This document shows, one piece after another, positions 37,223 through 50,681 of a DNA stretch of 64,000 bases; position 1 is the first letter of the stretch; the number at the start of each line of letters is the position of its first letter. The notes beneath the pieces were generated by a model that was given only the letters and a program-made list of their open reading frames with translations, ran no database searches and was not told the origin of the DNA. The stretch spans positions 11,859,501 to 11,923,500 of the forward strand of contig OW285192.1 of the NCBI GenBank assembly GCA_935421135.1, read 5' to 3'. A program made the position numbers and the translations under genes. Source of the DNA: Bugulina stolonifera. Lineage: Eukaryota; Bryozoa; Gymnolaemata; Cheilostomatida; Bugulidae.

Positions 37223-40200
37223 TTACATCATTTGGTATTTCTCCCTTTCATCCTCGGATACAGAGGGCTTCAGGTTAGCTAAAGCTATCTCCAGATGCGT
37301 CTTGCTAATCTTCACCGTAGTGGTAGAATTAGTCGACTCTTGTCTAGTAACACTCAGCTTTCTTTTCATATCGGATGGCTTATAATAGCGATCACTCAAC
37401 TTTCGTATCTACAATAGTTTTATTAAAGGGAAATTACACGTTGTAGTAAAAGTAGTACAAGCTCGGATATGTAATGCTATTTCAGAAGGGTACAATTGTA
37501 TCCTAGAAGCTAGGTGTCATATTACCCTAGACTTAGAAAATATTTGCATAGCCTACTCCAGTTTAGTAATAGTACTTTAGAGAGCATGTAGAATACTAAA
37601 GGTGAAATTCAAAAACTGATTGGACAAGAGAATACAACCCCGAAATAAATATAATTGGGAAGATAGCAGTGTGTAGATACTGATGTGTGGTGGTAATATG
37701 CTGGTAACGTTTATTAGCATTAGGTCATACCTTTTTGAAGCTGTGAGAATGTGGGGTGATAGTCTCTATGCCTCCACCATTAGCTGGCTTATAGATACCT
37801 CTGACTGTATCCATATCACTGTCTTCCATCTCAGTCTCAGAGCTTTCCTCTAGCAAGGAAGAGCAAACATTTACAGAGAAGGACTAGCCTGTGATTTGTC
37901 GTAAACTAAGAAATATCTACTAATCGAGATCTTAACCCCTCCCCCACTGGAATATAAACTAGGTCTACACACCTACAATGTACAACTAAGTGCTTGTACA
38001 TCTTTCCTATCGGTAGTTATGAGTACGCTACAGAAATACACCATTCAAACACGATATATCAACAATATCTGCAGATTAACGCAATCGTATGCATGATATT
38101 ACCTTCGGGTTCTGCAGATTTACTCATCACATCATGGACAGCTTCTAACTGTGCGTTAACCAACAATGATTTGATGTCTGCACCAGTGCAGTTTTCACAT
38201 CTGTCTGTGATGCTCTGTAATTCCTTCACAGTGACCTCTTCGTCTGGAAGGAATAATTATTATTGTTAATGTAACCATAACACACATCTCTTCATTTGTA
38301 ATAAAACATATTTGTAAATCTAAATCCAGACTTTGGAGTCTAAAAAGTTCTAAGAGTTTAATTTAGATATACACTTCTTGTTAAGGAATTATCCAGAGAG
38401 CCCTTACAGCCACACACATTGTACATTAAAAACTAGAGAACAACTGTTTCTTTGTGCACCATAAATTAGCTGTCAGCATAAAAGCCACGAGAACATCTCT
38501 TAGACTTTAAGGTAGGCTCCGATCACTATGACCTTGTATGCTGTAGTCTCTAACAGGTCAGGTAACCAACAAGTAAATAAGATGGAGATATTACGTGCCC
38601 AATTCAATTTAATCAGCAACTAAGTTTGCTAAAGTTTGCTGTAATATGACTCATACGAGGAATCAATGACTCACCAAGTGCCATGTTCCTAGACAGAGCT
38701 TGTATGATCTCTAGCCTGTCTTCTGCTGAAGGTATATCACAGCTGAGAGACTTGTCCAACCTGCCGGGACGCAGCAATGCCGGATCTATGAGGTCTGGTC
38801 TGCTAGTAGCAGCTAGCACATACACACCTGGAAATAGTACAAGTATTATCATGTCACACAATGAGTGCAGTTACTCCCAGTACAGTTACAGTGACTAGTA
38901 CCACTACATGTACTAGTACTACAACTACCCTTACTATTACCTTCATTATCTACTAGCATTATCTATCAGCACAATGACCTCTATGGTTATCACTCGCCTA
39001 CCTTCTAATGCTTCTACACCATCCAGCTGTGTAAGTAACTGATTCACGACTCGATCAGTCACTCCTGTACTGTCATGTCCTCTTTTTGGAGCCAGCGACT
39101 CAAACTCATCAAAGAATAGTATGCAAGGTCTAACACTCTGAGCTCTATAATGTGTTCATATATAGTGTATATGTACATTGAGTTAGATATCATTGATCGT
39201 ATGAATATGGACAGTGGAAGTGAAGATGAGACTTCTAATATTTATATCATGTCCCTCTGGCTCTACCTACCCCAAAGGCGACGACTATAGAGTTGGCCTC
39301 TATTTGTTACTGTCATCAATTGTTAGTACTATTTAATAACAGAGAGAGGACAAATCCACAGTTCCCACCATAGCTGTAGGTGAGAGTGGGACAACTCCCC
39401 CCAGTATTTGTGGTATAAAATGGTTCATGAATACATGTTTGTATCAGCGCTCTTTCGATCAAATACAATATTTTGTCTAAGAACCAGTGATTTTAAAGAA
39501 TTTCCACATACATACGTACTATTCACTCTTATGAATTGTTTTCTTGCATAACACTGAAAAGGTAATATTGATTTACTTAGTATTGCATTATAATAATCAT
39601 AATATTGTATAGTGAGAGCTATGTCACTTTCATTGTGCCCAATACACCATTTAACCCGAAGAATAATACACGGAGACGAACATTGTGGGCTAACCAAGTA
39701 CACAAGAGCATTAGAAATCTTACTAATTCAGTCAGATATCCTGATCGGGCACAAGAGATATAAATATGTCATGTGGAGTAACAAACACCCTGGAGTAAAT
39801 ACTAAACTCACCTTGTAAATGTATCGCGGACACCCTGCTCACTTGCTCCAATATACTTATTGAGTAACTCGGGTCCTTTTATACTGATAAAGTTAAGACC
39901 CATTTCCTTGGCAACAACCGCAGCAATCAGCGTCTTTCCTGTTCCAGGAGCACCGTATAGCAGCACACCAGACTGCAACCTGATTGGACACTGATCGTAG
40001 AGCTTCCTGTACTATAAACATAATATAAATCTGTTGTACAATCACTGAGAATGAGCTCAATGTTTGTGCCTTCAAAGAGGTATGCATGCTAATAGATGTG
40101 ACATGATTATTTGATTGGCTGCTATCTTCATATACCAATCTAGAGTATTTCCCCAGATCATCACAGAAACACTGTAATATCTACTGTAATCCATACCTTA

Positions 40201-43200
40201 GTAGGCCACTCCAGCATTCTACACAGCTGATCTTTGATATTGTGCAGACCACCCACATCCTTCCAAGTGTTCTCCCCAGGTGAATGCAATGTGACACCTC
40301 TCAGACTGGCTGGGGTGAACCCTTGCAGAGCACTATCAAAATCCTCCAGAGTCAAAGTCTCTACAGGTTGTTCTATAAATCGCCAGAACAAAAGTAATTG
40401 CTGTGCTGATGAGTCTATCAAGGGGAATTCTTACTATTGCAATGTACTATAAATGCAGTGGACATACATGTACATTCATAGCATAGTATGTGTATATGAG
40501 ATAGGAGGTTCTTGTACTGCAAGATTATGTCATCCAAATGTGAAGATAAAGAAGTTAAAGGAGCAAATTTCTATGTAGACTTAGAGACCTGATGTTCTGA
40601 TAGCATGGGCGTGTGAAGCCCTCCTCACTAGAGATACCAGATCCTGAGCTACATAGCCCTCCAGTTTGTCACAGAGAGACAAAAGGTTCACATCAGGTGG
40701 ATAGTTTGTTACTCCATTGCTTTCCATTACAGACTTGAGCATGTCACGCCTTGTGCTCTGCAATGTACGACATACAAGTGAAGTAACACAGCATGCACTC
40801 CGATACATAATTAAACCCATGTGCATGCATGTAAAAATGTGCATATGTGCGCAGACACAACTATGTGTAAGGTTAGGTGGGCGTGCGCAACATGCGTCAC
40901 CATTAATCACACAAACAGAAAATAAAACCAAACTGTAGTTGCTCTACAGTGTAGTTGAACTAAAATACAATGCCGGTATGTAACAGGAAGTACCCAATAA
41001 AAACATAGAATATACAGGGTAAGAACAATCTATCATAACCAGTGTTCCAATAAAGAAAGACCATAAACTAAATAGACTGTGTTGCTATGGTTCAATGATT
41101 GACAACAATGATTACAATAGGAAGCTGTCAAAGCATCAACCTCTTCAGTAATCCAGGATAATGGAACTTCAGCTATTGATATTGTAGGGATCTAGCCAGA
41201 CATACCTGAGTCAGGCTGGGAATCTCTGCAATCAGATGAAACAAATGTACACCGTGTGTTGGAGTTAGCTTCTCATGAAGGGTACTTCTGCTTATACTGG
41301 TTGCTATGACAACAATCCTGTTCCCGTTCTCCTTGTTTGATCGCCACATTTCATCTAGTTTATCTTTTAAAACTAATAAAACATATAAAATTAGCATCAG
41401 TTAAAATGTATTACAATAACATAAAAACGAGGAGACAATTCATACACAATAGAGCTAGAAACTGACAAAAAGCATGTACTAGATATACTCCAAAAAACTG
41501 AGGTAAGAGTTAGTATAAGAGTAAATGTCCCATTTTACCTACCAAACACATTCCCCATGATATGCTATTTCCTATCATCAAATAACGACCGCACAATCAA
41601 CAAAACCATTTTCTAACCACGGTGTCACCTAAATTCTTAGTCCCTCTTCGTTGTTAATTTCTTGTTCACTTTCATCCCAAGGTTACGTTAGAATGCTGCA
41701 ATCTCCATCAATAAATCATACCTCCTTGGGCACTATGTGTATATCTCCTAAGGCTAATAATACACCAAACACGGAATGTGAAGTTCTATACCTTCAGCCA
41801 CCTTCATGCTGTACACAGTATCTGGACTGGACTCCTCCTCAGGGCCAGAGGGCGCTTTACACAGACTGTCAAGGTCTTCTATGAATAGAATACTCGGCTG
41901 TCTCCACCGACATTCACCGATGGCCTTGTCAACCTCTTTTCTGATCCCATCGGCTCTCTTGCCTAGAAAATGATACAACTAAAGTGTAGACCATTCCACT
42001 GGGTAGAAGGTTGAATATTAGTTGAAGCTTCCCACTGACTACCGTCTCAACCAAATCATTTGAAAAGGTACATCTCGGTTGCATGCGCTGTAGTAGCTAC
42101 ATCCGTTGACCTACATATGCATATACATGTATACTGACCTATATTATGTTGCTTCTACTTACCAATTCCATGTTATCACAGCAACAACAGTTATTTTATT
42201 CAAATGTCAGAAGAAAACTTAAGCAATCCAAACACGCTGAAAAGCACTAATATATACATTTCCAGCGAACGCTCATTTACATTGTAGGTTAACTAAGCTG
42301 AATAACACAATATTTACAACATCGTCATTCACACTGTACCTTTAAGCTGTTTACTGTCGAGTTTATGAGTATAGCAGCGTTGCTGCTTGTACATCTCAGA
42401 TATGATGTAGCTGGCTAGAGTTGTCTTCCCAGAGCCTCGAGATCCGTTAATGAGAAGACCTCCGTAAGTACCAGAATGCAAGCTGGCTTTCACAAAGCTG
42501 AGACAAGACTCGTACAGCTCAGGGCATCCCCTGGAAATATAACAATACGGCATGGTCTGCGTGTTGACATATGACAATACGACATGGTCTGTGTGTTGAC
42601 ATATGACAATACGACATGGTCTGCGTGTTGACATATGACAATACGACATGGTCTGCGTGTTGACATATGACAATACGACATGGTCTGTGTGTTGACATAT
42701 GACAATACGACATGGTCTGCGTGTTGACATATGACAATACGACATGGTCTGCGTGTTGACATATGACAATACGACATGGTCTGTGTGTTGACATATGACA
42801 ATACGACATGGTCTGCGTGTTGACATATGACATTACGGCATGGTCTGCGTGTTGACATATATGACATTACAACATGGTCTGCGCGTTGACATATGTCAAA
42901 ACACCATCATGTGTGTATTCACATAATTATAATAATACGACATCGTCTGTGTACTGGCATGTGAACACATATACTCGTATTTGTGCGATTTGACTATCAT
43001 GATCAGTTCTACATTACATGTACTATAACAGTGAATGTTAAAAAGTAGACGCCCATTTTATGTTTCTATAAACTGGGAATAATAGTATTACTATTAAAAT
43101 CCATGAAATTATTTCTATGGGACTACAGTCAAAACAGTAAATGGATTTTATATATAATCAATCAATTAAGTGTTTTCAAATGAAACAGTTTACAAATTGA

Positions 43201-46200
43201 CACCTTAAAACATTATTGAGGGCGTCATACTGCATTCTAAAAGAGAAGAATTTACTTTCTATCATCAAATTCAACTGTATGCTAGTAGAACGTAATGCAA
43301 TGACGTTCTCTGTCAATTACAATACAGATGGGAGAGGACAACTTCAGATTACAACCAGTAGCTTATCTGTATTAACTCACGTAGGTGTGACATGACTGTA
43401 TTTATCAACAGCAGATATGGTTGATGGTATTATAGCTTGCTTGTTACATCGTTCAGTGACCTCATGGTTGACCTTGACCTTGATGTGTGGGAGTCTATCT
43501 GCAGTGAGGAGATAGTGAGGTGTCCTCTCCGAGTCGTTGGGACTGGTAACACCATCCACCATCAAAAGGAAGTTACCTCGGGAATCTAAAGTAATCCATA
43601 AAACACAACATACATAGCACGCGTACAGATGTACAATAGTATACAAAGCACATTGTACAGTTGTACTACAACATACTTAACACATGTAAACAGGTGTACC
43701 TTAGTATATATAGCACACATCTCCAGGTAAGCATGGTACATACCAGAAGTACATTGTATAAAAGCTCTCACTGACCTGGAGTAGTGTTCATGTTTATAAT
43801 GGAGCTCTTGTTAACAACAAAAGGATAACCACTTGCCTCCCTTCCGTCAGCCACGTACTTCCAAAATGAAGATATGATTTCATTCTCATTCACAGGAGTG
43901 GTACCTTCACCTGACTAATAAATATGATGAGCTAAAAGTTAATTTTATTTAAAGCAGTGAGCACACTAGCCTTGGATCCAAGACTCATATAAAAAAATTA
44001 GGAACACTTGTAAAATGTACCATCTAATTTTTTTCAACTCAACAATCATTTTTCTGCCAAACAAATGCAAATTTTACCTACATGTAAAATACATGATTGT
44101 ATCGTCATAAAATTCCAACACTATTTTACAAAAGATTATAATTACAAGAGGAATATTACAAAACATAAACTACTTGTTCACTTGAGCTCCTATTAACCAA
44201 CCAAGTAGTTACTAATCTTTGAAAGCTAAACCTTACCAACTAATACAACATTAAGTTATGCTTTTATTCAAGGTCTTTCCCAATATATTCATCTTATTTG
44301 GATGCAGAGATAGCAATCATTATGCCAGAAAAAGAACAGCGAGATTACATGGCACAGAAGCACATTGCAAGAAACCGTGAACCTCCTGGTTGAAAGCCAC
44401 ACCACACCACTATGCCACACCTACCGATTCTGCCTTTTCACTTGATAAATATGTAAACAGACTGATCCATCAGATCTTCATGTACACGTACTTACCAAAC
44501 CCTGCCTGGACTGAAGAGTCTACCAGAACTACCTACCAGACTCTGTGTGGACTGAAGAGTTATCGTCTTGATCGTCGGCATCGGAGACTCTACCTTCTCG
44601 AGCTTCACTTTACAAGTTATTGTTAGATTATTCAGTTTGCAGAACATTTCATCTAGTAGGATACGACCAGAAGCTACGGGAGGTGCACCTTCTGTTCCTT
44701 CTACTATCACACAGACTGTACCCAGAAATCTGTCAATCTAAAGCAAGGTAAAACAACATGAAACCATCTTGCAGTTTCTCTGTGCTACAGGCACGGTTGC
44801 AAACACTCTCCTGGGATTTGGATCGGAGTTTAAAAAGTCCACCGTTTGAACCAACAGCTTTGCTATTACATGTAATAAACATTGCATAGACACAAGAGTT
44901 TACCTTTACAAATAATGTGAATATTCATGCACTAACAAATCTAAACATAAGGTACAAGCAAAAAGGTAAACAAATGTGAACTACATGTAAATCACCTTAG
45001 GGTCCAGGGGAGTACCAGCCTTTCTCTGCTTAGCCTCGTCTGCATCTATCTCACAAGGCGACATGAGAAGGGTGAGGTCTGCTATGAAGGGCCCAGACGT
45101 GGCCTCAGGCACCATGTCTTTGCTGATGATACATACTGAGGGGTAGCTACTACACCAACCTGTATATAACAGTAATCACAGTTTCTACTGAACTCCCTTA
45201 TCCGAGTTCAACAAAATGTATATACCGATTGGTCAACCTGCTAATAAACTGGAAACACAGATTTGACATTGGAATTGTATTATCTCCATTACTTTCATTT
45301 TCTCCGCATATACAGGAAGGAGAATGGAATGCAGCTGCATTGTGGGAAGGAATATAGACATGGAGTTGGTTTGTAGCAAGGAATTGTGAGAATCACTTTA
45401 CTTTTAAAAGAGTGAAACAAAGCTTCATTCATCATCTGTTGAGAGCATATAGAACGGTGAAACAATATATTACATGCACTGAAGTAGGTATGAGATGAAA
45501 GAGAAGATTTTGGTAGCAGCCCCACGAACCTTGCAACTCATGGGTGCGCATTGTCTCCACCCTCAAGATGATAGGAGTTTTTGAATAGAACTGAGGCCAC
45601 TGTTTCACTTCTGGAAATTCAATTGATGGCAATCTTTCTGGTTCACCACTGGCATTCCCTGCCCCGGAATGCCACTGCATGGGGGTCGGCACTTCAGGAG
45701 ACAGATATGAGAAGACTTTGTCAAGAAATGATCCACCTTCTTTCTTGTTCATTGGTTTCTAAAACAGCATAGCGATACTGTGTAGCAGTTTCGACACGCA
45801 TCTAACAGAATACCCAAGTTAACATGCAGCAGAGCAGGATTACAGAATTGAAATACGAGTGCATCACGTTACCTTAGCAACCGGTGGGAGGGGTTGTTGA
45901 TATGCGGAGCTTAGTGCACGCCTTCTTTCCTGTACAGATAGATGTACCTCGGTACCCTGATGTAGCATGGCGTACTTCGGTAACTTTGATGAATCAGATG
46001 TGATAGCACCTGAAATCAGTTTGCATTTGTTAGATATATAGGCTCTATGGCAGGGGTTCCCAACCTGGGGTACATGTACTCCTGGGGGTACATTTTAGAA
46101 ATCTATGGGGTACAAAACAAGTTATCAACTTAATACCTTTTAGACAGTGATTTTCTGTTAGAGACTATCAATTATGAATTATCATTGTCTATTACTGAAC

Positions 46201-48947
46201 TGAACATCAAATGGCTCGCTGATGCAAATGAAGTTGGGCTAAACCGGTGTGAAAACCATAAAACACTACAATCTATGAAAGTTACATTACATAGTTATCA
46301 TTAAATAATTAATAAATAAAATTTTTTGCCATACTGCATTTATTTACTTGTTTAGCTGACACATTTAGATTATGCACACATGTAATATTAATCGAATTAC
46401 ACCAAATATATCCTTGGTTAAACACTGTTTTACAAGGGGTACGTTGTTCGCTACAAAGGGGTACGTTCTTTGCTACATGACTGCTAAGCGGTACTTAAGT
46501 TAAAAAAGGTTGGGAACCCCTGCTCTATGGTATATAAAGGCCTACAATCTAATAGATATGTACCTTAAAATTTATAGCTTTTTTATGATAAAGTTACAAT
46601 AGATTAAACCCTTAAACAAAGCCGATGAGGTATTTCTTACGATTTTAAGGTGAATAGTTCCAGAATTGACATTACATAAGAATAAAATATTTAAGAAAAA
46701 TTGAAGGATCTTATTCTATGCTAACATAACACCTGGACAAGAACATAATAATATTATATACCAATATACAATTATAATAACAATGTAATAGTGTATCGAC
46801 CCATGAAGGAATAGCACTAGATATTTAGTTGACTTACCACATTTTCCAAAGACAACAATTTTTCCCAAAACAAACACAGGAATTGTCTGCCCATCCCACA
46901 CCATTCTCACCTGCGAGAGTAAGGAATCCCTCACTTCATTGGCATGTAACTCCTGACAAAGCAAACACAGAAACGTAATATTATATGAGAAATAGAATTA
47001 TTAAAGATGTAAACACCATGCATTACGCATTAGACATATTCGAATATTACACTTGCTCACGAGATAAATAGCAATGTATCCAACAATAACAACTGACTTC
47101 ATTCACTATTAAATACAGCTGTTAATATTTATTATAACCAAGGGAATTTCCCTTCAGAACAAGCATTTGCCACCCTTGAATGTTCATGTTAGATTCTGCA
47201 TACTGCTATTAATAGTATTGTAGACCATCACTGGTAAATTATGGCTGACGCAGTACACAATGATATATGATGTCATCATATGCATTGTAGTATTATTATG
47301 CCAACAGCACACAGCGCTATGTTATGATGTCTTCATATCTAGTGTAGTTTAGTAATGATGTCATAAGCTGACTTACCAAAATCTCAGAATCATCAACAGA
47401 AAGAGGCTCCAGTACAACACTTCTACATGACGGTACGCCTTCTATGACCTCAACGTATACCTACAAATCACATTGTACACATGCATATAACTATCACATA
47501 CCTCAAACAGTGTGTATGTATCATATAGCTCGCATGTAGCAGTTTCCATTTAAAGGAAAGTTATTTAGAGGTATCATATACTCATGTACACTTATCATAT
47601 GATAATGTTATTATAGACAGACTAGAAATAGCATGTTAGCATAATCCTGTATGATCATACAACATAAAACTACACTGTATATTCAAAACTCTTTAGCTAT
47701 TAGCTACAGTAAAAATGACAGTCAACCTGAATAACTAGTCATGAAAGTGGCTGCACGTGAATTTAGAAAAAATTCCTGTAAATTAATATGATATAAGATA
47801 ATTCCATTCTGCTGAGTCTCAGTTAAGATTTGAAGAAATTCTATCTTCTAGCTTGGCCATGGCCTATGTAGTGTTAACAAAACAAGATGGTTGACTAGTA
47901 GTTTCATTTCAAGGTATGCCAACAAAAACTAAACAGTGAATACTGGGTCAGTGAATGACTACACTGTAACACATACTGCAGTTTCCTTATACTACATGTA
48001 TAATCACAAAAATATTCAACGCTTTTTCTTTCTGCCAAAACCTGCATTTAATTGTACAAGGAAATAAATGCCAGTGTGGAGGTACAAAGAAACACAGTGA
48101 ACAAGGTAGCCATACCTCCACGGATAGCAAAGCATTAGATTATATTAATGTAAAACATTGCTGATCATACACTGAATGAACAATAACATGTACTCCTTGC
48201 CCTAAATCTAAGGCTACAACTCAAGAACTAAACTATCATGGTTGTTGGATGGAGCTACTGGACATACCTTGCTACCTTGTTGGAGGCCAAGGGATTGGTT
48301 TGCAAACAGACCAGATATGGAGAGGATGTCTCCCTGACCAGATCTAGCATCACACACATCATCAGCTGACAAATAAAAAGGGCCACCACCTCCAGTGGTG
48401 GTTGTCACCTTTACACATACCTACAATATGATGTTTACATGTATTACTAGTTTATAATACTACTTTCCAAACCTTCAGGTCAGAATGATGGCCAGCTACT
48501 TCACTGCTATCTGCTATGTTGGCTATGTACAAAAAACTGACTACAGATTTACAGATTTATTTTGTGACCACTGTTGAGATGCATAAAATGCATGCTATAA
48601 AACAGTTGGTTGCTCCTTGGTATGATAATTAATAATAGATTATTGAAAAATGCTTAATCCAGACATTTTACACAAATTTTTATTATGTAGGATTAATGCA
48701 AAAAGAAATTTCAAAAATTCCAGTTATAAGATAAATACTTTGCAACCAGATTTTCCTTTGCAAACTGTTATTTCAAACAGCCATCGTTCTTATGTATCTT
48801 ACAATATCACATTATACATTATATAATACTTACAGGATTTCCTCCACGTCGGTTTTTGACTTTCTTATATATTGCGTGACTGGTGATGGTGCAGAAACAG
48901 TCCTTGTTTCTCCGTTGGAAGGAGACTGTTAGCAAATAATGACTCAT
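37223..48947 (-). CDS. PEX1: PEX1, AAA+ ATPase of the peroxisomal import receptor export complex (21 exons, 1,118 aa)
   Basis: PEX1 pairs with PEX6 as a hexameric AAA+ motor that extracts PEX5 from the peroxisomal membrane. Exons in transcript order: 48947-48834, 48420-48268, 47460-47377, 46952-46838, 46009-45873, 45758-45530, 45159-44996, 44737-44537, 43914-43776, 43585-43381, 42530-42340, 41962-41792, 41372-41206, 40757-40589, 40372-40197, 40011-39812, 39144-39002, 38827-38675, 38243-38103, 37849-37731, 37408-37223 (3,357 nt, phases agree). The N-domain contains [14 protein letters not shown], typical of PEX1. D1 has Walker A GSRGSGKT (543-550) and Walker-B-like FIEDLD (~604-609). D2 has GAPGTGKT (825-832), ILFFDE (880-885) and [17 protein letters not shown] with Arg939 and Arg942 fingers. 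The C terminus has [13 protein letters not shown]. The length is near human PEX1 (1,283). The ATG at 48947 was chosen because the frame upstream is hydrophobic and lacks an ATG. Confidence 0.96.
42541..42890 (-). repeat. Minisatellite, 32-bp unit, ~10-11 copies, in a PEX1 intron
   Basis: The unit is GACATGGTCTGCGTG followed by TTGACATATGACAATAC on the plus strand; copies are nearly identical, so the array is recently homogenised. It starts 10 bp from the acceptor of the D1 Walker A exon. A 32-bp period leaves all three minus-strand frames open, which gives spurious ORFs. Confidence 0.97.
44280..44425 (-). mobile_element. Diverged tRNA-derived SINE in a PEX1 intron
   Basis: On the minus strand an A box TGGCATAGTGG (44408-44418) is followed by a CTTTCAACCAGGAGGTTCAC string, similar to a tRNA anticodon arm and a degraded B box. 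The ends are not resolved. Confidence 0.5.
44483..44563 (-). repeat. 40-bp tandem duplication across a PEX1 exon/intron boundary
   Basis: Two copies of ACTCTTCAGTCCA-CAG-GT-TGGTA-GT. The first holds the phase-correct donor CTG|GTAGGT, the second a stronger-looking TTTG|GTAAGT 41 nt further on. Confidence 0.75.
46051..46522. mobile_element. Non-autonomous hAT element (MITE), 472 bp, in a PEX1 intron
   Basis: Perfect 16-bp terminal inverted repeats CAGGGGTTCCCAACCT / AGGTTGGGAACCCCTG are flanked by an exact 8-bp target duplication CTCTATGG (46043-46050 and 46523-46530). The 8-bp duplication and CAGGG ends are typical of hAT elements. There is no transposase ORF inside. Confidence 0.93.
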
Positions 48948-50681
48948 CGCTTTTCTCAACAGACTGTACAGCAGTAGTATCAAACTTACTAAAATAAATA
49001 TCCTAATGATACACAAATAATGCAGAGAAGACGACACCTCTACTCAGCATGGTGTATAAAATTCCTACAATGGCTATAAACACCACTTATTTGATTACAA
49101 CACATACAGGTATTTGCTCAGTATATTAAACTCAAAACCTATAAATACCACGAAATTGAAACTCGCCTACAGCTGTAGTTAGCAACAATATTATAACACC
49201 TACATGCGCAGAATACAGACAGCCAAGTGCACCAGATCATGCTGTTACAAACAATGACATCTCAATGAGCTGCCAACTGCAATACAAAGTGAAACTGGAT
49301 GGGAAAACCTAACTAATATTACTTGGAAACATAACGCAAGAAGAGAAACTGATAACAGTCAAAATGAAACTGACTGTTGTTATAGCATATTATGTATTAT
49401 AGTCCATTTATGTTACAGAAATGAAACTGAATGTAGTCTAAACTGAAACTGCTGTCAAAAATCAGAATTTGACAAAAGGTTTGTACTGGCACTCTAACCT
49501 ATACATTTGCACACTGTGTTACCTACATGTATTATTTCTATCATCAGTAGTTATTTATTGGGCAATACGTATATCTTTAAACAATATTGATTAGATCTAG
49601 CATGGTTTGTCATGTTTGATGTTTGATACATAAATATTATAATATCCTTATCAGCCATGGTGAATGTGAAACAGTAGCTGCCAAGGCATCATCAGTTCAA
49701 GACTCCTAAACCATTACTATCTCATTAATAAGATATTTTTAAGATATTCCCTAGGAAATCTGCCCAATTTTACAAAAAAAACTCGAGCCTACAACTATAT
49801 TGTCCATGCAATCCTTTTGGTTGAATAGTAAGAGGAACCTAATTTTACAATTATAGGCACAGAAATATGTTGATAATTTAGGTAGCTATATTAAGCACGA
49901 ATATAAACTGCAACCTGTCATATACTCAGTTCAAATCATTTTATTCATTTGTGTGGCGTTGTTACACCTTGGCCAAAGTGTGACAACTCCACACAAAGGA
50001 TCAACATGTACAATGTATGTATATACTTGATCATCAACTGTTGGTATTCTACATTCTATAACCTTTCCCACTACTCCAATGTCTTCTTACATTGTCACTA
50101 CCATATCAGGATTTAATGACGAAATTTCCCCAAACTTGCCCCGATTCGAGATGAGACTGGGTTTTAGGATTGAAGTGATTTTTTCTTAAAATTTTGCCAA
50201 ATGTTTATAATACATTTTAATGTTTCAATTGCTAGTGCTACTGTAGAAATTTTTCTAGTTCATATACTTTGTATCATATCATTATGCACTTCAGTAAAAG
50301 ATGAGCAGAAGATTAGCGGTATTTAATAGCATAATATTATTTAATAGCATTTAATATATACATAGTATGCACATGTACAAGGTGTACAATGTAACCACAG
50401 AGTGTGACTGACAACTAGTAAGGAGTTATGTTTCCATTATTGAAATGATACCATGAATAGACAACTTTAACTATGGATTGCTAAGACATCACATTGCGTT
50501 ATGGGAGAGTTGACAGTTGATTAAAAATACGTTACTAGTTCTGTTAGTAGGCTATTTGTATTTCTATTAGTAGCTTTGTATGTATGTAGTAATGGACCAG
50601 TAGTTGTAGGTAGTGTGACAAAGTAATTTAAATTACAACTTTTATTTCATAGGTTTATTGCTGATTAGCAGTGAATTATAT
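48948..50681. other. PEX1 upstream region, no other gene seen
   Basis: Probably holds the PEX1 promoter and 5' UTR. I see no TATA box in a credible position and no coding frame. Confidence 0.5.

Noticed and set aside
42329..42867. Minus-strand frames of 104-165 codons with repeated [16 protein letters not shown] units
   Set aside because: They are reading frames through the 32-bp minisatellite; only 42340-42530 is PEX1 exon.
42541..42890. CRISPR-like regular array
   Set aside because: The repeats are contiguous without unique spacers and the genome is eukaryotic.
48834..49037. N-terminal extension of PEX1 with a hydrophobic segment
   Set aside because: It begins at GTG; PEX1 is not a membrane-spanning protein, and the ATG at 48947 gives a typical N terminus.
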